From: Pseudoalteromonas sp. MMG007
GTDB taxonomy: Bacteria; Pseudomonadota; Gammaproteobacteria; Enterobacterales; Alteromonadaceae
Assembly (NCBI RefSeq): GCF_018100985.1
Contig: NZ_JAGJEI010000015.1
Coordinates: 1-64,000 of the forward strand
DNA: 64,000 nt
Direction: 5' to 3'
Shown here: positions 35,886 to 45,566 of the stretch, in pieces
Layout of the letters: every line of letters begins with the position of its first letter
Position numbering within the stretch: the first letter of the stretch is position 1
Notes under the pieces: generated by a model
Told to the model about the DNA's origin: nothing
Seen by the model: the letters and a program-made list of their open reading frames with translations, nothing else
Database searches by the model: none
Made by a program: the position numbers and the translations under genes

Positions 35886-37928
35886 ATGAGAATACCAGCA
35901 CTTGTGCTTTTAGCCTTTGCTAGCAACAGCTACGCACAAACGGTTGAGCTAAAATCGCCAGACACACAAATAACGGTCACTATTTCTGATGAAAACACCA
36001 CACCAAGCTACTCTATAAAATTTAAAAATAAGCCTGTTATAAATAAATCGCTGCTTGGTTTTGAATTTAAAACTCAAGCTGCGTTTAGTGATGGCTTTAA
36101 AATTAAAGATATCAAGCAGCAAAGCGTTAACTCGCAGTGGCAACAGCCATGGGGTGAGCGCCAAACAGTCACAGATAAACATAACGAAATAGCTGTTACC
36201 TTTACAAAAAAAGAACCTAACTTAGGCACTTATACCATTCGTTTTCGCGCATTTAATAGTGGAGTCGGCTTTAGATACGAAGTACCTAAACAAGCAGGCT
36301 TTGAGCAAACGTTTATAACTAAAGAGCTCACTGAGTTTGCCATAAATGATAGTCAAAATGCTAAAGCTTGGTGGATCCCCGCTCGTGGATGGAACCGTTA
36401 TGAATACGTTTACAACACTACCGCGCTTAACGAAGCCGCACTTGTGCATACACCCTTTACGTTTAAAACAAGTGATGGCACTCACGTAAGTATTCATGAA
36501 GCAGCCCTTGTTAATTACGCTGGTATGGTACTTAATCAGCGCCGGCCAGGAACATTCAATGCCGATTTAACCCCGTGGTCAGATGGTATTGCGGTTAAAA
36601 AACAAGGCGCGTTTAATACCCCGTGGCGTACCATTCAAATTGCCGACAGCGCCGTGGGTTTAGTTAATTCAGACATTATATTAAATTTAAACGAGCCTAA
36701 TAAACTCGGTGATGTGTCGTGGGTAAAACCAGGAAAATACGTAGGTATTTGGTGGGGCATGCATATAAACACGCAAACATGGGGCAGCGGAAAAAAACAC
36801 GGTGCAACCACACAAACCACAAAATACTATATGGATTTTGCGGCTGAGTACGGATTTGATGGTGTGCTAGTAGAAGGTTGGAATGAAGGCTGGGATGGCG
36901 ATTGGTATTTTAATGGTGATGTATTTAACTTTACCAAACCATACGACGACTTTGACATAGCTGCGCTGACTCAATACGGCAAACAAAAAGGCGTACAACT
37001 CATTGGACATCACGAAACATCGGGTAATGTAAGTAATTACCGTGACCAAATGGAAGATGCTTTTGCTCTTTACGAAAAATCAAACGTAAGCCAAGTTAAA
37101 ACGGGTTATGTGGCTGATGGCGGTAATATAAAACTTATAGACAAAAACGGTATTGCACGCCATGAATGGCATGATGGCCAATTTATGGTTAACGAATATT
37201 TATACAACGTAAAACTGGCTGCTAAACATAAAATTAGTATTAATACCCACGAGCCTATTAAAGATACTGGCCTGCGCCGTACCTACCCTAATTGGATTGC
37301 GCGCGAAGGTGCACGCGGGCAAGAATATAATGCATGGGGGTCGCCTCCTAACCCACCAGAGCATGTACCAATGCTTGCTTTTACACGTATGCTTTCTGGC
37401 CCAATGGATTTTACACCTGGTATTTTTGATATGAGCTTTAATGGTTTAAGGGATGATACAAACCGCCCACAAACCACGCTTGCAAAACAGCTTGCGCTTT
37501 ATGTTGTGCTATATAGTCCGATTCAAATGGCTGCTGATTTGCCTAAAAATTACTTAGCTAAGCCAGACGCATTTCAATTTATACAAGATGTACCTACAGA
37601 TTGGCAGCAAAGTATTGCCCTTGATGGCGAAGTGGGCGACTTTATTGTATTTGCTCGTAAAGAGCGCGAACGCGGCAAATACACAGGTAATGATTGGTAC
37701 TTAGGCGCCGTAACTGACGAAAAAGCCCGTACTATTGAAGTAAAGCTCGACTTTTTAGAGCAAGGTAAAAAGTTTGAAGCGCAAATTTATCAAGACGGTA
37801 AAAACGCAGAGTGGAAAAATAATCCATATGATTTAAATATCGAAAAGCGCGTAGTCACCACAAACGATAAACTAACCTTAAAACTCGCTACCAGCGGTGG
37901 CACAGCCATTCGCTTTAAAGCACTTTAA
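35886..37928 (+). CDS. Glycoside hydrolase family 97 (alpha-glucosidase/galactosidase type)
   Basis: Exported protein of 680 residues (signal MRIPALVLLAFASNSYA). The N-terminal beta-sandwich (1-280) precedes a (beta/alpha)8 barrel with VGIWWGMHINTQTWGSG, VLVEGWNEGWDGDW (about 329), LIGHHETSG (about 373) and THEPIKDTGLRRTYPNWIAREGARGQEYN (about 452-481). The conserved Glu residues in GHHET, HEP and GQEYN correspond, from family knowledge, to the catalytic and calcium-binding set of inverting GH97 enzymes such as SusB. A C-terminal sandwich follows. No SusC/SusD or other sugar genes are nearby. Confidence 0.92.
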   Translation: MRIPALVLLAFASNSYAQTVELKSPDTQITVTISDENTTPSYSIKFKNKPVINKSLLGFEFKTQAAFSDGFKIKDIKQQSVNSQWQQPWGERQTVTDKHNEIAVTFTKKEPNLGTYTIRFRAFNSGVGFRYEVPKQAGFEQTFITKELTEFAINDSQNAKAWWIPARGWNRYEYVYNTTALNEAALVHTPFTFKTSDGTHVSIHEAALVNYAGMVLNQRRPGTFNADLTPWSDGIAVKKQGAFNTPWRTIQIADSAVGLVNSDIILNLNEPNKLGDVSWVKPGKYVGIWWGMHINTQTWGSGKKHGATTQTTKYYMDFAAEYGFDGVLVEGWNEGWDGDWYFNGDVFNFTKPYDDFDIAALTQYGKQKGVQLIGHHETSGNVSNYRDQMEDAFALYEKSNVSQVKTGYVADGGNIKLIDKNGIARHEWHDGQFMVNEYLYNVKLAAKHKISINTHEPIKDTGLRRTYPNWIAREGARGQEYNAWGSPPNPPEHVPMLAFTRMLSGPMDFTPGIFDMSFNGLRDDTNRPQTTLAKQLALYVVLYSPIQMAADLPKNYLAKPDAFQFIQDVPTDWQQSIALDGEVGDFIVFARKERERGKYTGNDWYLGAVTDEKARTIEVKLDFLEQGKKFEAQIYQDGKNAEWKNNPYDLNIEKRVVTTNDKLTLKLATSGGTAIRFKAL

Positions 37929-37942
37929 ATCATTGAGTAAGT

Positions 37943-37970
37943 AACTCTGCACAGTTTACTGTGCAGAGTT
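37943..37970. repeat. Perfect 12-bp inverted repeat at the GH97/envZ junction
   Basis: AACTCTGCACAG - TTTA - CTGTGCAGAGTT. The stop codon of envZ lies within the loop, so the repeat contains the last codons of that gene. No T-tract follows on either strand, so it is not a standard terminator. It may still act as a bidirectional transcription barrier or mRNA end. Confidence 0.85.
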
Positions 37971-39272
37971 AAGCGCCTTAATCGGTAAATAAATTTGTGC
38001 ACTTAAGCCACCTTCTGGGCGGTTTTCTAATTTCACTTTGCCGTCATGCATATCAATAATGCGTTTAATAATAGCAAGGCCTAACCCACTGCCTTCGCTG
38101 CCACGCGCTGCATCCCCTTGTTTAAAAGGTTCAAATACAGATTCAAGCTCGCTTTCAGGTATACCTGGACCCTTATCGTTAACCGCAATAACGACGTATT
38201 TTTTATTTGAATTAAAGTAACTCAGTACTTCAATATCATCCTCAGAGTAACGCAATGCATTACCTATCATATTTGTAATTACACGCTTAATAGCCACAGA
38301 ACTCAATGGAATTTTGCCTATACTTGGATTGCTCTTAAATATGATTGTGCGCTGGTGTTGTAGCTCTGAATGAACAACCTCAGCAACTAAGGCGTTTATA
38401 TCTTCGCAGGCGAGTTCTTCACGTTTATGGTGGCGTAAATACTCAATAAACTGATCGATAATACCGTTCATGTCTTCTATATCGTAAATAATGCCTTCAC
38501 GGAGGTAATCATCTTCATCAACCATCATCTCAGTTGCAAGGCGAATACGGGTAAGTGGCGTGCGTAAATCGTGAGATACACCCGCCATTAATAAACGGCG
38601 GTCGTTTTCAAGAGCGGCTATACCGCGCGACATTTGATTAAATGCGCGAGTAACTTCAATTACTTCCGTGGAGCCTTCTTCATCAAGCTTAGAGCTAAAG
38701 TCGCCTTTGCCTACCTTTACCGCCGCTTGTTGCAATGCTTTTAACGGGCGGTTTAAGTGCCTGGCAAATAACCAGCCACCTAAAACACTTAAAAAGCCAA
38801 TACTTGATAAGTAAAAAGTTAAAAACTCGAGGTTGTTTTCTTGATAGCCTGATAGCGGCACTTTGACCCAATAACCTGGCGCTTGTGGTGCTTCTACCCA
38901 GTATATTAATGGATCGGTTTGGCTAATACGCACTCGTGCAGAGCCATTTAATTGCTCAGACATACTACGTGAAAGCATTGAATATTCGCGAGTTTGACCA
39001 AGCCCTTGGCGCATTGCTTCGCGTTGAGTCATTACCTCAATTCCGGTAATTTCAAAAAACTTAGCCGACACTTCGTCGTTAATTTCGACCCCATCTTCCC
39101 AATCAATAAATACTGTTTTAATTTGCTTTGCGAGCATTAGATTAACTTGCTCTATAGTGGGTTTTACAACATAAAAACTCACCGTAACATACGACACAAT
39201 TTGGTTTATTAGCAGCAAAGCGGCCACTAAAAAAACGGTTTGTCCAAATGCACTACGCGGAAAAAATCCCAT
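37956..39272 (-). CDS. envZ: Osmosensor histidine kinase EnvZ
   Basis: Protein of 438 residues. Two membrane segments (about 10-35 and 155-175) enclose a periplasmic domain of about 120 residues; a HAMP linker follows ([23 protein letters not shown]). The phosphoacceptor H-box [21 protein letters not shown] (His about 234), N-box [12 protein letters not shown] and G-boxes [10 protein letters not shown] and [12 protein letters not shown] are intact. It follows ompR by five bases in the usual ompR-envZ operon. It senses osmolarity and pH and sets OmpR phosphorylation. Confidence 0.96.
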   Translation of the reverse strand: MGFFPRSAFGQTVFLVAALLLINQIVSYVTVSFYVVKPTIEQVNLMLAKQIKTVFIDWEDGVEINDEVSAKFFEITGIEVMTQREAMRQGLGQTREYSMLSRSMSEQLNGSARVRISQTDPLIYWVEAPQAPGYWVKVPLSGYQENNLEFLTFYLSSIGFLSVLGGWLFARHLNRPLKALQQAAVKVGKGDFSSKLDEEGSTEVIEVTRAFNQMSRGIAALENDRRLLMAGVSHDLRTPLTRIRLATEMMVDEDDYLREGIIYDIEDMNGIIDQFIEYLRHHKREELACEDINALVAEVVHSELQHQRTIIFKSNPSIGKIPLSSVAIKRVITNMIGNALRYSEDDIEVLSYFNSNKKYVVIAVNDKGPGIPESELESVFEPFKQGDAARGSEGSGLGLAIIKRIIDMHDGKVKLENRPEGGLSAQIYLPIKALNSAQ

Positions 39273-39277
39273 ATAAA

Positions 39278-39997
39278 TTACTTTTCACCGTCAGGAACAA
39301 ACACGTAGCCTAAACCCCAAACGGTTTGAATATAGCGTGGATTAGCCGCATCTACTTCAATCATGCGGCGTAGTCGTGATACTTGTACATCAATGCTGCG
39401 CTCAAGCGCACTGTAATCACGCCCACGAGCAAGATTCATTAATTTGTCGCGGCTAAGTGGCTCTCTTGGGTGCGAGACCAAAGCTTTTAACACTGCAAAC
39501 TCGCCGCTGGTTAGTGATATAGTTTTATCGCCTTCGCTCATTTCGCGTGTTGCCAAATTAAGTGTAAATTTACCAAAAGCTATTAAGTTTTCTTCAGCGG
39601 CTGGCGCACCGGGAACCTCTTTTGCTCGACGGCGTAAAATAGCTTTAATACGCGCTAATAATTCGCGTGGGTTAAATGGTTTTGGAATGTAGTCATCGGC
39701 ACCAAGCTCAAGACCAATAATGCGGTCTACCTCATCACCCTTTGCAGTAAGCATAACAATAGGAATTTCGTTTTCTTTTTGACGTAAGCGGCGGCAAATA
39801 GATAAGCCGTCTTCTCCTGGGAGCATTAAATCGAGAACCATTAAGTGAAAGTTTTCACGTTCAATGAGCCTATCCATTTGCTCTGAATTTGCAGCCGTCC
39901 TAACAATAAAGCCTTGCTCTACTAAATAACGCTCTAGCAGGCTGCGCAAGCGCATGTCATCATCGACAACCAATACTTTTGTAGTTTCATGTCCCAT
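39278..39997 (-). CDS. ompR: Response regulator OmpR
   Basis: Protein of 239 residues (E. coli 239). The receiver domain has the acidic pocket [18 protein letters not shown] and the phosphoacceptor Asp in [12 protein letters not shown], plus [37 protein letters not shown]. The winged-helix DNA-binding domain ends with the conserved [38 protein letters not shown]. It controls porin genes in response to EnvZ. It is first in its operon, divergent from greB across a 180-base gap. Confidence 0.98.
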   Translation of the reverse strand: MGHETTKVLVVDDDMRLRSLLERYLVEQGFIVRTAANSEQMDRLIERENFHLMVLDLMLPGEDGLSICRRLRQKENEIPIVMLTAKGDEVDRIIGLELGADDYIPKPFNPRELLARIKAILRRRAKEVPGAPAAEENLIAFGKFTLNLATREMSEGDKTISLTSGEFAVLKALVSHPREPLSRDKLMNLARGRDYSALERSIDVQVSRLRRMIEVDAANPRYIQTVWGLGYVFVPDGEK

Positions 39998-40179
39998 TGT
40001 GTTTCTTATTTTTATATCCAGTTAATAGTTAATATAAATGAAAAACTTAATAATCAAAAACTAATTACTTGCTTAGATTGTTACTGAACATTTCAAAGCT
40101 ATATTATTAAAGTTTACGCTCGACAAATTTTGGCAATTTTAATAACGTGCACACCATTAGAGTTAATAAAGAATTCATC

Positions 40180-40653
40180 ATGAAAACAAACTTAGTGACC
40201 CGAGAGGGGTATTTGCAGCTGCAACAAGAGCACGACCATTTATGGAACGTAAAGCGCCCTGAAGTAACCAAAATTGTAAGTTGGGCAGCAAGCTTAGGTG
40301 ATCGCTCTGAAAATGCAGACTATCAATACAATAAGCGACTACTGCGTCAAATTGATCGCCGCGTGCGCTATTTACGCAAGCGTTTGCCCGATTTAAAAAT
40401 TATTGATTACTCACCAGAGCAAGCCGGTAAAGTATTTTTTGGTGCTTGGGTAGAAATAGAAAATGAGCAAGGTGAAACTAAAAAGTTCAGAATTGTAGGC
40501 CCTGATGAAATTTACGATCGCAAAGATTACATATCAATCGATTCACCGATGGCTCGCGCACTTATTAAAAAGCAAGTAGATGACGATTTTGAAGTAGTTA
40601 CACCTCAAGGTAAAAGGGAGTGGTACGTAAATAGTATTGAATATCAAAAATAA
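40180..40653 (+). CDS. greB: Transcription elongation factor GreB
   Basis: Protein of 157 residues from the ATG at 40180 (MKTNLVTREGYLQLQQEHDH). Upstream in-frame codons are less likely. The N-terminal coiled coil (KRPEVTKIVSWAASLGDRSENADYQYNKRLLRQIDRRVRYLRKRL) carries the acidic tip D and E that activate the polymerase's cleavage of backtracked RNA. The C-terminal FKBP-like domain follows. It is beside ompR as in E. coli, where tex follows directly; here two genes intervene. Confidence 0.97.
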   Translation: MKTNLVTREGYLQLQQEHDHLWNVKRPEVTKIVSWAASLGDRSENADYQYNKRLLRQIDRRVRYLRKRLPDLKIIDYSPEQAGKVFFGAWVEIENEQGETKKFRIVGPDEIYDRKDYISIDSPMARALIKKQVDDDFEVVTPQGKREWYVNSIEYQK

Positions 40654-40684
40654 AGCCCAATAACAGTAGTTATCAATTAAAACT

Positions 40685-40698
40685 TTGATTCAGATCAT
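40685..40698 (+). promoter_or_regulatory. FNR/EtrA-like box upstream of the secreted peptide and CBS genes
   Basis: TTGAT-TCAG-ATCAT differs from the FNR consensus TTGAT-N4-ATCAA by one base. Its centre is at 40691.5. A weak -10 element (TAATCT at 40716-40721) and a possible start near 40728-40733 put the box close to the class II activator position (-41.5). It would link the following genes to low oxygen. Confidence 0.6.
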
Positions 40699-40748
40699 AT
40701 TAACTTTTTATTGTGTAATCTATTTGAGTAGGTTATAAGAGAGTTAAT

Positions 40749-40777
40749 CAGGTTATTTGGTTAACCTGTATTTTTTA
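40749..40777 (+). terminator. Hairpin with T-run just before the small secreted-protein gene
   Basis: CAGGTTA - TTTGGT - TAACCTG is followed by TATTTTTTAA, with the arms perfectly complementary. It lies 21 bases before the chosen start codon. It could terminate greB transcription or attenuate transcripts from the FNR-like promoter. Confidence 0.6.
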
Positions 40778-40788
40778 AGGTAATGGCC

Positions 40789-41100
40789 ATGTCAAACGTA
40801 GTACAGCGCATATTAAGTAATGCCGTATTATTTACACTTTTTATGAGTGTAAGTTTGTCTCTGCATGCCAATACTACACAAGTAAACATTGATAGCGCTA
40901 AGCTAACCAACCACTTTATTGCTTGCGATGTTCCTGACCAAGCTAACCTCGACTTTGACGTTGACTCTCACGTTAATGCATTTACCTTTAGGACGCTTCA
41001 ACCACTTCCTAATGTCGTAAACTCTTTTTATAAGAGCACTAATTTAAACAGACCTTTTAGCACTGCGTACCAACGTGGACCACCTAGCTATTTAATTTAA
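40789..41100 (+). CDS. Small secreted protein of unknown function
   Basis: Protein of 103 residues, starting at the ATG at 40789 because AAGG lies eight bases before it. It has a signal peptide (MSNVVQRILSNAVLFTLFMSVSLSLHA, cut about residue 27). The mature 76 residues, from NTTQVNIDSAKLTNHFIACD, contain one Cys and no recognisable domain. The C-terminus PFSTAYQRGPPSYLI is basic and aromatic. It is 50 bases before the CBS-domain gene and is probably co-expressed with it. Composition is like its neighbours. Confidence 0.65.
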   Translation: MSNVVQRILSNAVLFTLFMSVSLSLHANTTQVNIDSAKLTNHFIACDVPDQANLDFDVDSHVNAFTFRTLQPLPNVVNSFYKSTNLNRPFSTAYQRGPPSYLI

Positions 41101-41150
41101 TTCATTATTTTACAACTTAATTAAATTTTATAACGACTAAGGTGACTATT

Positions 41151-41732
41151 ATGTCTAACTTTAAAGAATTACGTACCCAAAATGTATCTCACGGTGTTAT
41201 TGCAAGCACATTTGCAGACGATCAACCATTAATTGATTTATCATCTCCTGCGTTAAAAATGGTAAATAACTTTACCCATAAAACGCCAATCCGTGCACAG
41301 TACGGAACAACGATAACTGAAGCACTAAAACAAGTAAGTGCACAACAATCAGACTTTGTTTTAGTCACTGATGAAAATCAAAAATTAATTGGGCTGGTTT
41401 CTAGCGCTGATCTACAAAGCTCTAAAATCACTATTATTGCCCAGCGTTTAAATACACCAAAAAGCGAAGTGAGCTTACGCGACATCATGACCCCTATTAG
41501 TAAACTTACAGGTGTAAGCATGCAAAGCTTAAGCTACGCATGTATTGGTGATGCGCTTCAAACAATGGAGCACCAAGGCACGATGTTTTTATTGGTAACA
41601 ACAGCCAGCAGCGAAATTTGCGGCTTAATTTCAGCTCGCCAAATAGCTAAAACATTACACATACCAGTACATATTACGCCAATAGCCCACTCTTTCAGTG
41701 AAGTATTAGAAAACATTGAGCACCCTCACTAG
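41151..41732 (+). CDS. CBS-domain protein
   Basis: Protein of 193 residues from the ATG at 41151 (AAGG eight bases before). After about 45 residues, two CBS motifs follow: HKTPIRAQYGTTITEALKQVSAQQSDFVLVTDENQKLIGLVSSADL (about 45-95) and LRDIMTPISKLTGVSMQSL...GDALQTMEHQGTMFLLVTTASSEICGLISARQIAKTL (about 110-170). The pair forms a Bateman module that binds adenine nucleotides. It has no enzymatic domain attached. Such stand-alone proteins are often regulators; here the FNR-like box suggests an anaerobic role. Confidence 0.85.
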   Translation: MSNFKELRTQNVSHGVIASTFADDQPLIDLSSPALKMVNNFTHKTPIRAQYGTTITEALKQVSAQQSDFVLVTDENQKLIGLVSSADLQSSKITIIAQRLNTPKSEVSLRDIMTPISKLTGVSMQSLSYACIGDALQTMEHQGTMFLLVTTASSEICGLISARQIAKTLHIPVHITPIAHSFSEVLENIEHPH

Positions 41733-41743
41733 GGCGCTCTTTT
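41718..41743 (+). terminator. Terminator overlapping the CBS gene stop codon
   Basis: GAGCACCCT - CACT - AGGGCGCTC forms a 9-position stem with one mismatch, followed by TTTT. It contains the last codons and the TAG stop of the CBS gene. Confidence 0.6.
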
Positions 41744-41774
41744 AACCGCAGTAATTTACTCCCAACCCAACCAT

Positions 41775-41815
41775 CTTAAAGCAAGTAAAATAGCTTGCTT
41801 TAAGAGCTTTTTATT
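41775..41815 (+). terminator. Second hairpin before tex
   Basis: CTTAAAGCAAG - TAAAATAG - CTTGCTTTAAG is a perfect 11-bp stem, followed by AGCTTTTTATT. Together with the hairpin at 41718 it isolates tex from the inserted genes. Confidence 0.7.
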
Positions 41816-41900
41816 ACTACCTCCTGTGATATTATTCAAGCAATTAACGACGCCAGTAACACGCTTCTGGTCTTATTTTATTGTATAAAAAGGTTTTTGC

Positions 41901-44222
41901 ATGAGCGATATCTCTGCACGTTTAGCCACAGAGCTAAATGCACAGCAGCAACAGGTTGTTGCAGCAACAAAGTTACTTGATGAAGGCGCAACTGTTCCTT
42001 TTATTGCACGTTACCGTAAAGAAATCACTGGCGGGTTAGATGACACTCAACTGCGTCTTTTAGAGCAACGCTTGTCGTACTTACGAGAACTTGAAGAGCG
42101 CCGTGGTTTTATTTTATCGACGATAGAATCGCAAAATAAACTCACCGCCGAGCTAAGCGCCGATATTGCCAGCGCACAAAGTAAAACAGAGCTTGAAGAT
42201 TTATACTTACCTTATAAAGCTAAGCGCCGTACTAAAGGCCAAATAGCAATTGAAGCAGGCCTAGAGCCTCTTGCCGATGCACTATTTAACGATGCAAATT
42301 TAAACCCAGAGCAACAAGCTGAACAATTTGTAAATGCCGAGAAAGGCATTGCAGATACCAAAGCAGTACTTGATGGCGCTAAGTTTATTTTAATGGAGCG
42401 CTTTGCCGAAGACGCTAAATTGCTTGCTAAATTTAGAAGTTACATAAGCCAAAACGGCGCTATAGAAAGCGCTCTTATTAAAGGGCAAGAACAAGCTGGC
42501 GCTAAATACCGAGATTACTTTGAGCATCAAGAAGCCCTTAAAAAAGTTCCTTCTCACCGTGCACTAGCTATGTTGCGCGCTCGTAACGAAGGCATTCTAC
42601 AGTTAAACGTAAACCCAGAGCCTAACTCAGAAAATTCAGCGCAACTATGCGCACAAATGATTGCCGAGCATTACCGCTTAGACATTAAATATAAAGCTGC
42701 AAGCGAGTGGCTTTTAAATGTTGTGCAATGGGCATGGAAAATTAAACTCGGCTTACACCTTGAGAATGAGTTTTTAGCAGCAATGCGCGAAAAAGCAGAA
42801 ACTGGCGCTATTGATGTATTTGCTAAAAACTTAAAAGACTTATTAATGGCAGCTCCAGCAGGCCCGCGAACTACTTTAGGGCTCGATCCTGGCTTACGAA
42901 CTGGCTGTAAAATTGCCGTTGTAGATAGCACAGGTAAATTGCTTGCCACACAAACTATTTTCCCTCATGCGCCACAAAATCATTGGGATAAATCACTTCG
43001 CACATTAGAACAACTCTGTCGCCAACATAAAGTAGAGCTGATTGCGATCGGTAATGGCACGGCTTCTCGCGAATCAGATAAATTAGTTGCCGAACTAATT
43101 AAAGCCAATACCGAGCTTAAAATTAATAAAATTATGGTGAGCGAAGCGGGTGCATCGGTTTACTCAGCCTCTGAATTTGCTGCTAACGAATTTCCAGATT
43201 TAGATGTTTCTATACGAGGAGCTGTATCTATTGCTCGTCGCTTACAAGACCCTCTTGCTGAACTTGTTAAAATTGAGCCAAAATCAATTGGTGTAGGCCA
43301 ATATCAACACGATGTGTCACAAAGTCAATTGGGGCAAACGCTAACAGCTGTAGTTGAAGACTGTGTAAACTCAGTAGGTGTAGATTTAAATATGGCCTCA
43401 GTGCCATTACTTACTCGTGTGTCTGGCTTAAACAAAACACTAGCGCAAAACATTGTTAATTACCGCGATACTAACGGCGTATTTACTAAGCGTAGTGAAC
43501 TTAAAAAAGTTGAACGTTTAGGGCCAAAAGCCTTTGAACAAGCAGCCGGCTTTTTACGTATCAACAATGGAAGTGACCCTCTAGATAATTCATCTGTTCA
43601 CCCTGAAGCTTACCCAATTGTTAAACGTATTTGTGAACGTAATAGCCTTGATGTAAGTAGCTTAATTGGTAACAGTGACTTTTTAAATAAACTTGCTGCT
43701 AACGACTATATTGACGAGAAATTTGGTTTACCAACGGTGACCGATATCATTAGTGAGCTTGATAAACCTGGTCGCGATCCGCGTCCTGAGTTTAAAACTG
43801 CTGAATTTAAAGCGGGCGTTGAAAAAATTAGCGACCTTAAACCAGGTATGATTTTAGAAGGTGTTGTATCTAACGTTGCCAACTTTGGTGCGTTTGTTGA
43901 TGTAGGCGTTCATCAAGATGGCCTTGTACATATTTCAGCTATTACTAATAAGTTTATTTCAGACCCTCGCGAAGTAGTAAAAGCTGGCGACATTGTAAAA
44001 GTAAAAGTAGTTGAAGTAGACGCAGCTCGTAAACGTATTAGCTTTACTATGCGTTTAGATGACGACATAGACACAAGTAATAAACCCGCTGCTGCTCCTC
44101 AAAAACAACGTAACAGCAACTCACAGCAACCTCGCGCAACTAAGCCAAAGCGCGATAATGGCAATGCGATGATGGGTAATGCATTTGCAGATGCATTTGC
44201 TAACGCAAAAACTAAAAAGTAA
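41901..44222 (+). CDS. tex: Transcription accessory protein Tex
   Basis: RNA-binding protein of 773 residues (E. coli YhgF 773). The N-terminal helical region starts [30 protein letters not shown]. The YqgF-like nuclease fold has [25 protein letters not shown]. Then comes the helix-hairpin-helix section ([50 protein letters not shown]). The S1 domain (about 645-720) reads [34 protein letters not shown]. The tail is basic and low-complexity ([18 protein letters not shown]). In E. coli it directly follows greB. Confidence 0.97.
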   Translation: MSDISARLATELNAQQQQVVAATKLLDEGATVPFIARYRKEITGGLDDTQLRLLEQRLSYLRELEERRGFILSTIESQNKLTAELSADIASAQSKTELEDLYLPYKAKRRTKGQIAIEAGLEPLADALFNDANLNPEQQAEQFVNAEKGIADTKAVLDGAKFILMERFAEDAKLLAKFRSYISQNGAIESALIKGQEQAGAKYRDYFEHQEALKKVPSHRALAMLRARNEGILQLNVNPEPNSENSAQLCAQMIAEHYRLDIKYKAASEWLLNVVQWAWKIKLGLHLENEFLAAMREKAETGAIDVFAKNLKDLLMAAPAGPRTTLGLDPGLRTGCKIAVVDSTGKLLATQTIFPHAPQNHWDKSLRTLEQLCRQHKVELIAIGNGTASRESDKLVAELIKANTELKINKIMVSEAGASVYSASEFAANEFPDLDVSIRGAVSIARRLQDPLAELVKIEPKSIGVGQYQHDVSQSQLGQTLTAVVEDCVNSVGVDLNMASVPLLTRVSGLNKTLAQNIVNYRDTNGVFTKRSELKKVERLGPKAFEQAAGFLRINNGSDPLDNSSVHPEAYPIVKRICERNSLDVSSLIGNSDFLNKLAANDYIDEKFGLPTVTDIISELDKPGRDPRPEFKTAEFKAGVEKISDLKPGMILEGVVSNVANFGAFVDVGVHQDGLVHISAITNKFISDPREVVKAGDIVKVKVVEVDAARKRISFTMRLDDDIDTSNKPAAAPQKQRNSNSQQPRATKPKRDNGNAMMGNAFADAFANAKTKK

Positions 44223-44243
44223 ACGCTGTTAACTTACTAAACT

Positions 44244-44269
44244 AAAAAAGCCGCTAATGCGGCTTTTTT
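44244..44269 (+). terminator. Terminator of tex
   Basis: AAAAAAGCCGC - TAAT - GCGGCTTTTTT, a perfect 11-bp stem with a T-tract on both strands. It lies 21 bases after the stop codon. Confidence 0.93.
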
Positions 44270-44310
44270 ATTATTTATATTGTTTTAATGCTAACTAACC
44301 TAGAACCTAA

Positions 44311-45162
44311 TCAACCATACGCTGAAAAGCTACTTTCACTTTGTGGTGAGCTCGTCATTTGATAAAAATTAGCAATACGACCGGCTCGTGCGTCTACTTC
44401 AGGATCGCGTGATTGCTCTGTATTAGTATCGCTTTGTGATTCTGCTGTGCTGGTTTCGTTTGATGAGAGTTTAGTGCTTTGCTCACTTTCTTCAGTTTGC
44501 TCTTCTTTAGGAGCTGAAAGCTCAGCTTGGGCAGCCGCCATTTTTTGTGTTGCATCAGCAGCTATGGCTCTGTCGGCACTTGATGGCTCTGCTGGGGCAA
44601 GTGCCGCTGCACGTACCGTTTGCATTTTATCTATTGTCGCTTGCGGATCATCTGGGATTTCAGATACATCAATTTGTACCTCACCGCCAACAGCGTAATT
44701 TGTGCCATCTGGACCGCGCTGGTATTCATAACTAGGAGAGCCAGCATACTGCCCACCTACAGAGGCGTGCGCTTGCTCATGAACTCGCACTTCGGTATCG
44801 CGCGCTTTCAGTTCTTTTATTTGTTGCTGCTCTTGTTCGAGCTGTTGCTCTTCTTGCTCAGTTTCTTGTTGAGACGCTTCTTGCTCGGCCTCTTGATCAG
44901 CACTCTCTGAATTGCCTTCACGCTGATCAATTGCTTTATCGTCAGCTAGTTTACCGGTGGCATCATAAGTCGATACATCACTATTACTGCCTGGCAGCTT
45001 AGCTTTTTCAGCGTCGCTTTGAGCTTTAGTTTCAGTATTGCTTGCGCTACTTGAAGCTGGAGCAGGAATAACTTCCCGAAGTTGATTGTCACGCCGTGCA
45101 GATTCCGTATAAACATTTGCGGTGTTTATATTGATTGACGGAAAAGGCGTGACGATATTCAT
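44311..45162 (-). CDS. SprA-related putative metallopeptidase (CJM1_0395 family)
   Basis: Protein of 283 residues without a signal peptide. Residues 75-110 are a Glu/Gln-rich low-complexity coiled-coil segment (QEAEQEASQQETEQEEQQLE). The conserved core is RVHEQAHASVGGQYAGSPSYEYQRGPDGTNYAVGGEVQIDVSEIP, with HEQAH as a likely zinc motif. An Ala-rich helix follows (AALAPAEPSSADRAIAADATQKMAAAQAEL). The C-terminus names YQMTSSPQSESSFSAYG. This family is annotated as putative metalloprotease; the substrate is unknown. It follows a 102-residue gene by five bases. Confidence 0.82.
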   Translation of the reverse strand: MNIVTPFPSININTANVYTESARRDNQLREVIPAPASSSASNTETKAQSDAEKAKLPGSNSDVSTYDATGKLADDKAIDQREGNSESADQEAEQEASQQETEQEEQQLEQEQQQIKELKARDTEVRVHEQAHASVGGQYAGSPSYEYQRGPDGTNYAVGGEVQIDVSEIPDDPQATIDKMQTVRAAALAPAEPSSADRAIAADATQKMAAAQAELSAPKEEQTEESEQSTKLSSNETSTAESQSDTNTEQSRDPEVDARAGRIANFYQMTSSPQSESSFSAYG

Positions 45163-45167
45163 TATTG

Positions 45168-45476
45168 CTACACTTTAATATCTATTAACGTGCCTAATAC
45201 GTCATCGGCCGTTTGAATAGACTGCGTATTAGCTTTGGCGTTAAACTCTTCCACTTTTAAATTCACAAGTGCTTCGTCAACACGCGCGGGCTGTGCAACG
45301 GGTGCAGTAACCGCTTCTTCTGGGCGTGCGGCTGTTAGCTGACGCTGCTGCGCTAATTGCGCATCGTCTTGCTGATCTATGCTGGCACGGTTAATCTCAG
45401 CGCTTGCCTTTTCTATACCTTGGCTTGCACGATTAAACCCTTCAACACCACTATTAAATACAGATCCTATTGGCAT
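45168..45476 (-). CDS. Hypothetical small protein, partner of the SprA-like gene
   Basis: Protein of 102 residues, not recognised. It has two helices flanking a central low-complexity region: FNSGVEGFNRASQGIEKASAEINRAS (6-31) and VEEFNAKANTQSIQTADDVLGTLIDIKV (75-102). The helices recall the paired N- and C-terminal helices of flagellar rod/hook proteins. However the length and missing core make this only a resemblance. It is five bases ahead of the SprA-like gene, so co-translation is likely. Confidence 0.65.
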   Translation of the reverse strand: MPIGSVFNSGVEGFNRASQGIEKASAEINRASIDQQDDAQLAQQRQLTAARPEEAVTAPVAQPARVDEALVNLKVEEFNAKANTQSIQTADDVLGTLIDIKV

Positions 45477-45566
45477 AATAAAACCTCCACCAACTAAACA
45501 TTGTTTAATTATCGCTCAGGTTATATACAAAATAAAGCTTTAAACAACGTTAATATTTTCTCTATT

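Noticed and set aside
40147..40180. Extended N-terminus for GreB
   Set aside because: The downstream ATG gives the conserved GreB start and usual length of about 157 residues.
45168..45476. Small gene as a flagellar rod protein
   Set aside because: Only the terminal helices resemble rod proteins. The length and missing core do not fit, so it is kept as hypothetical.
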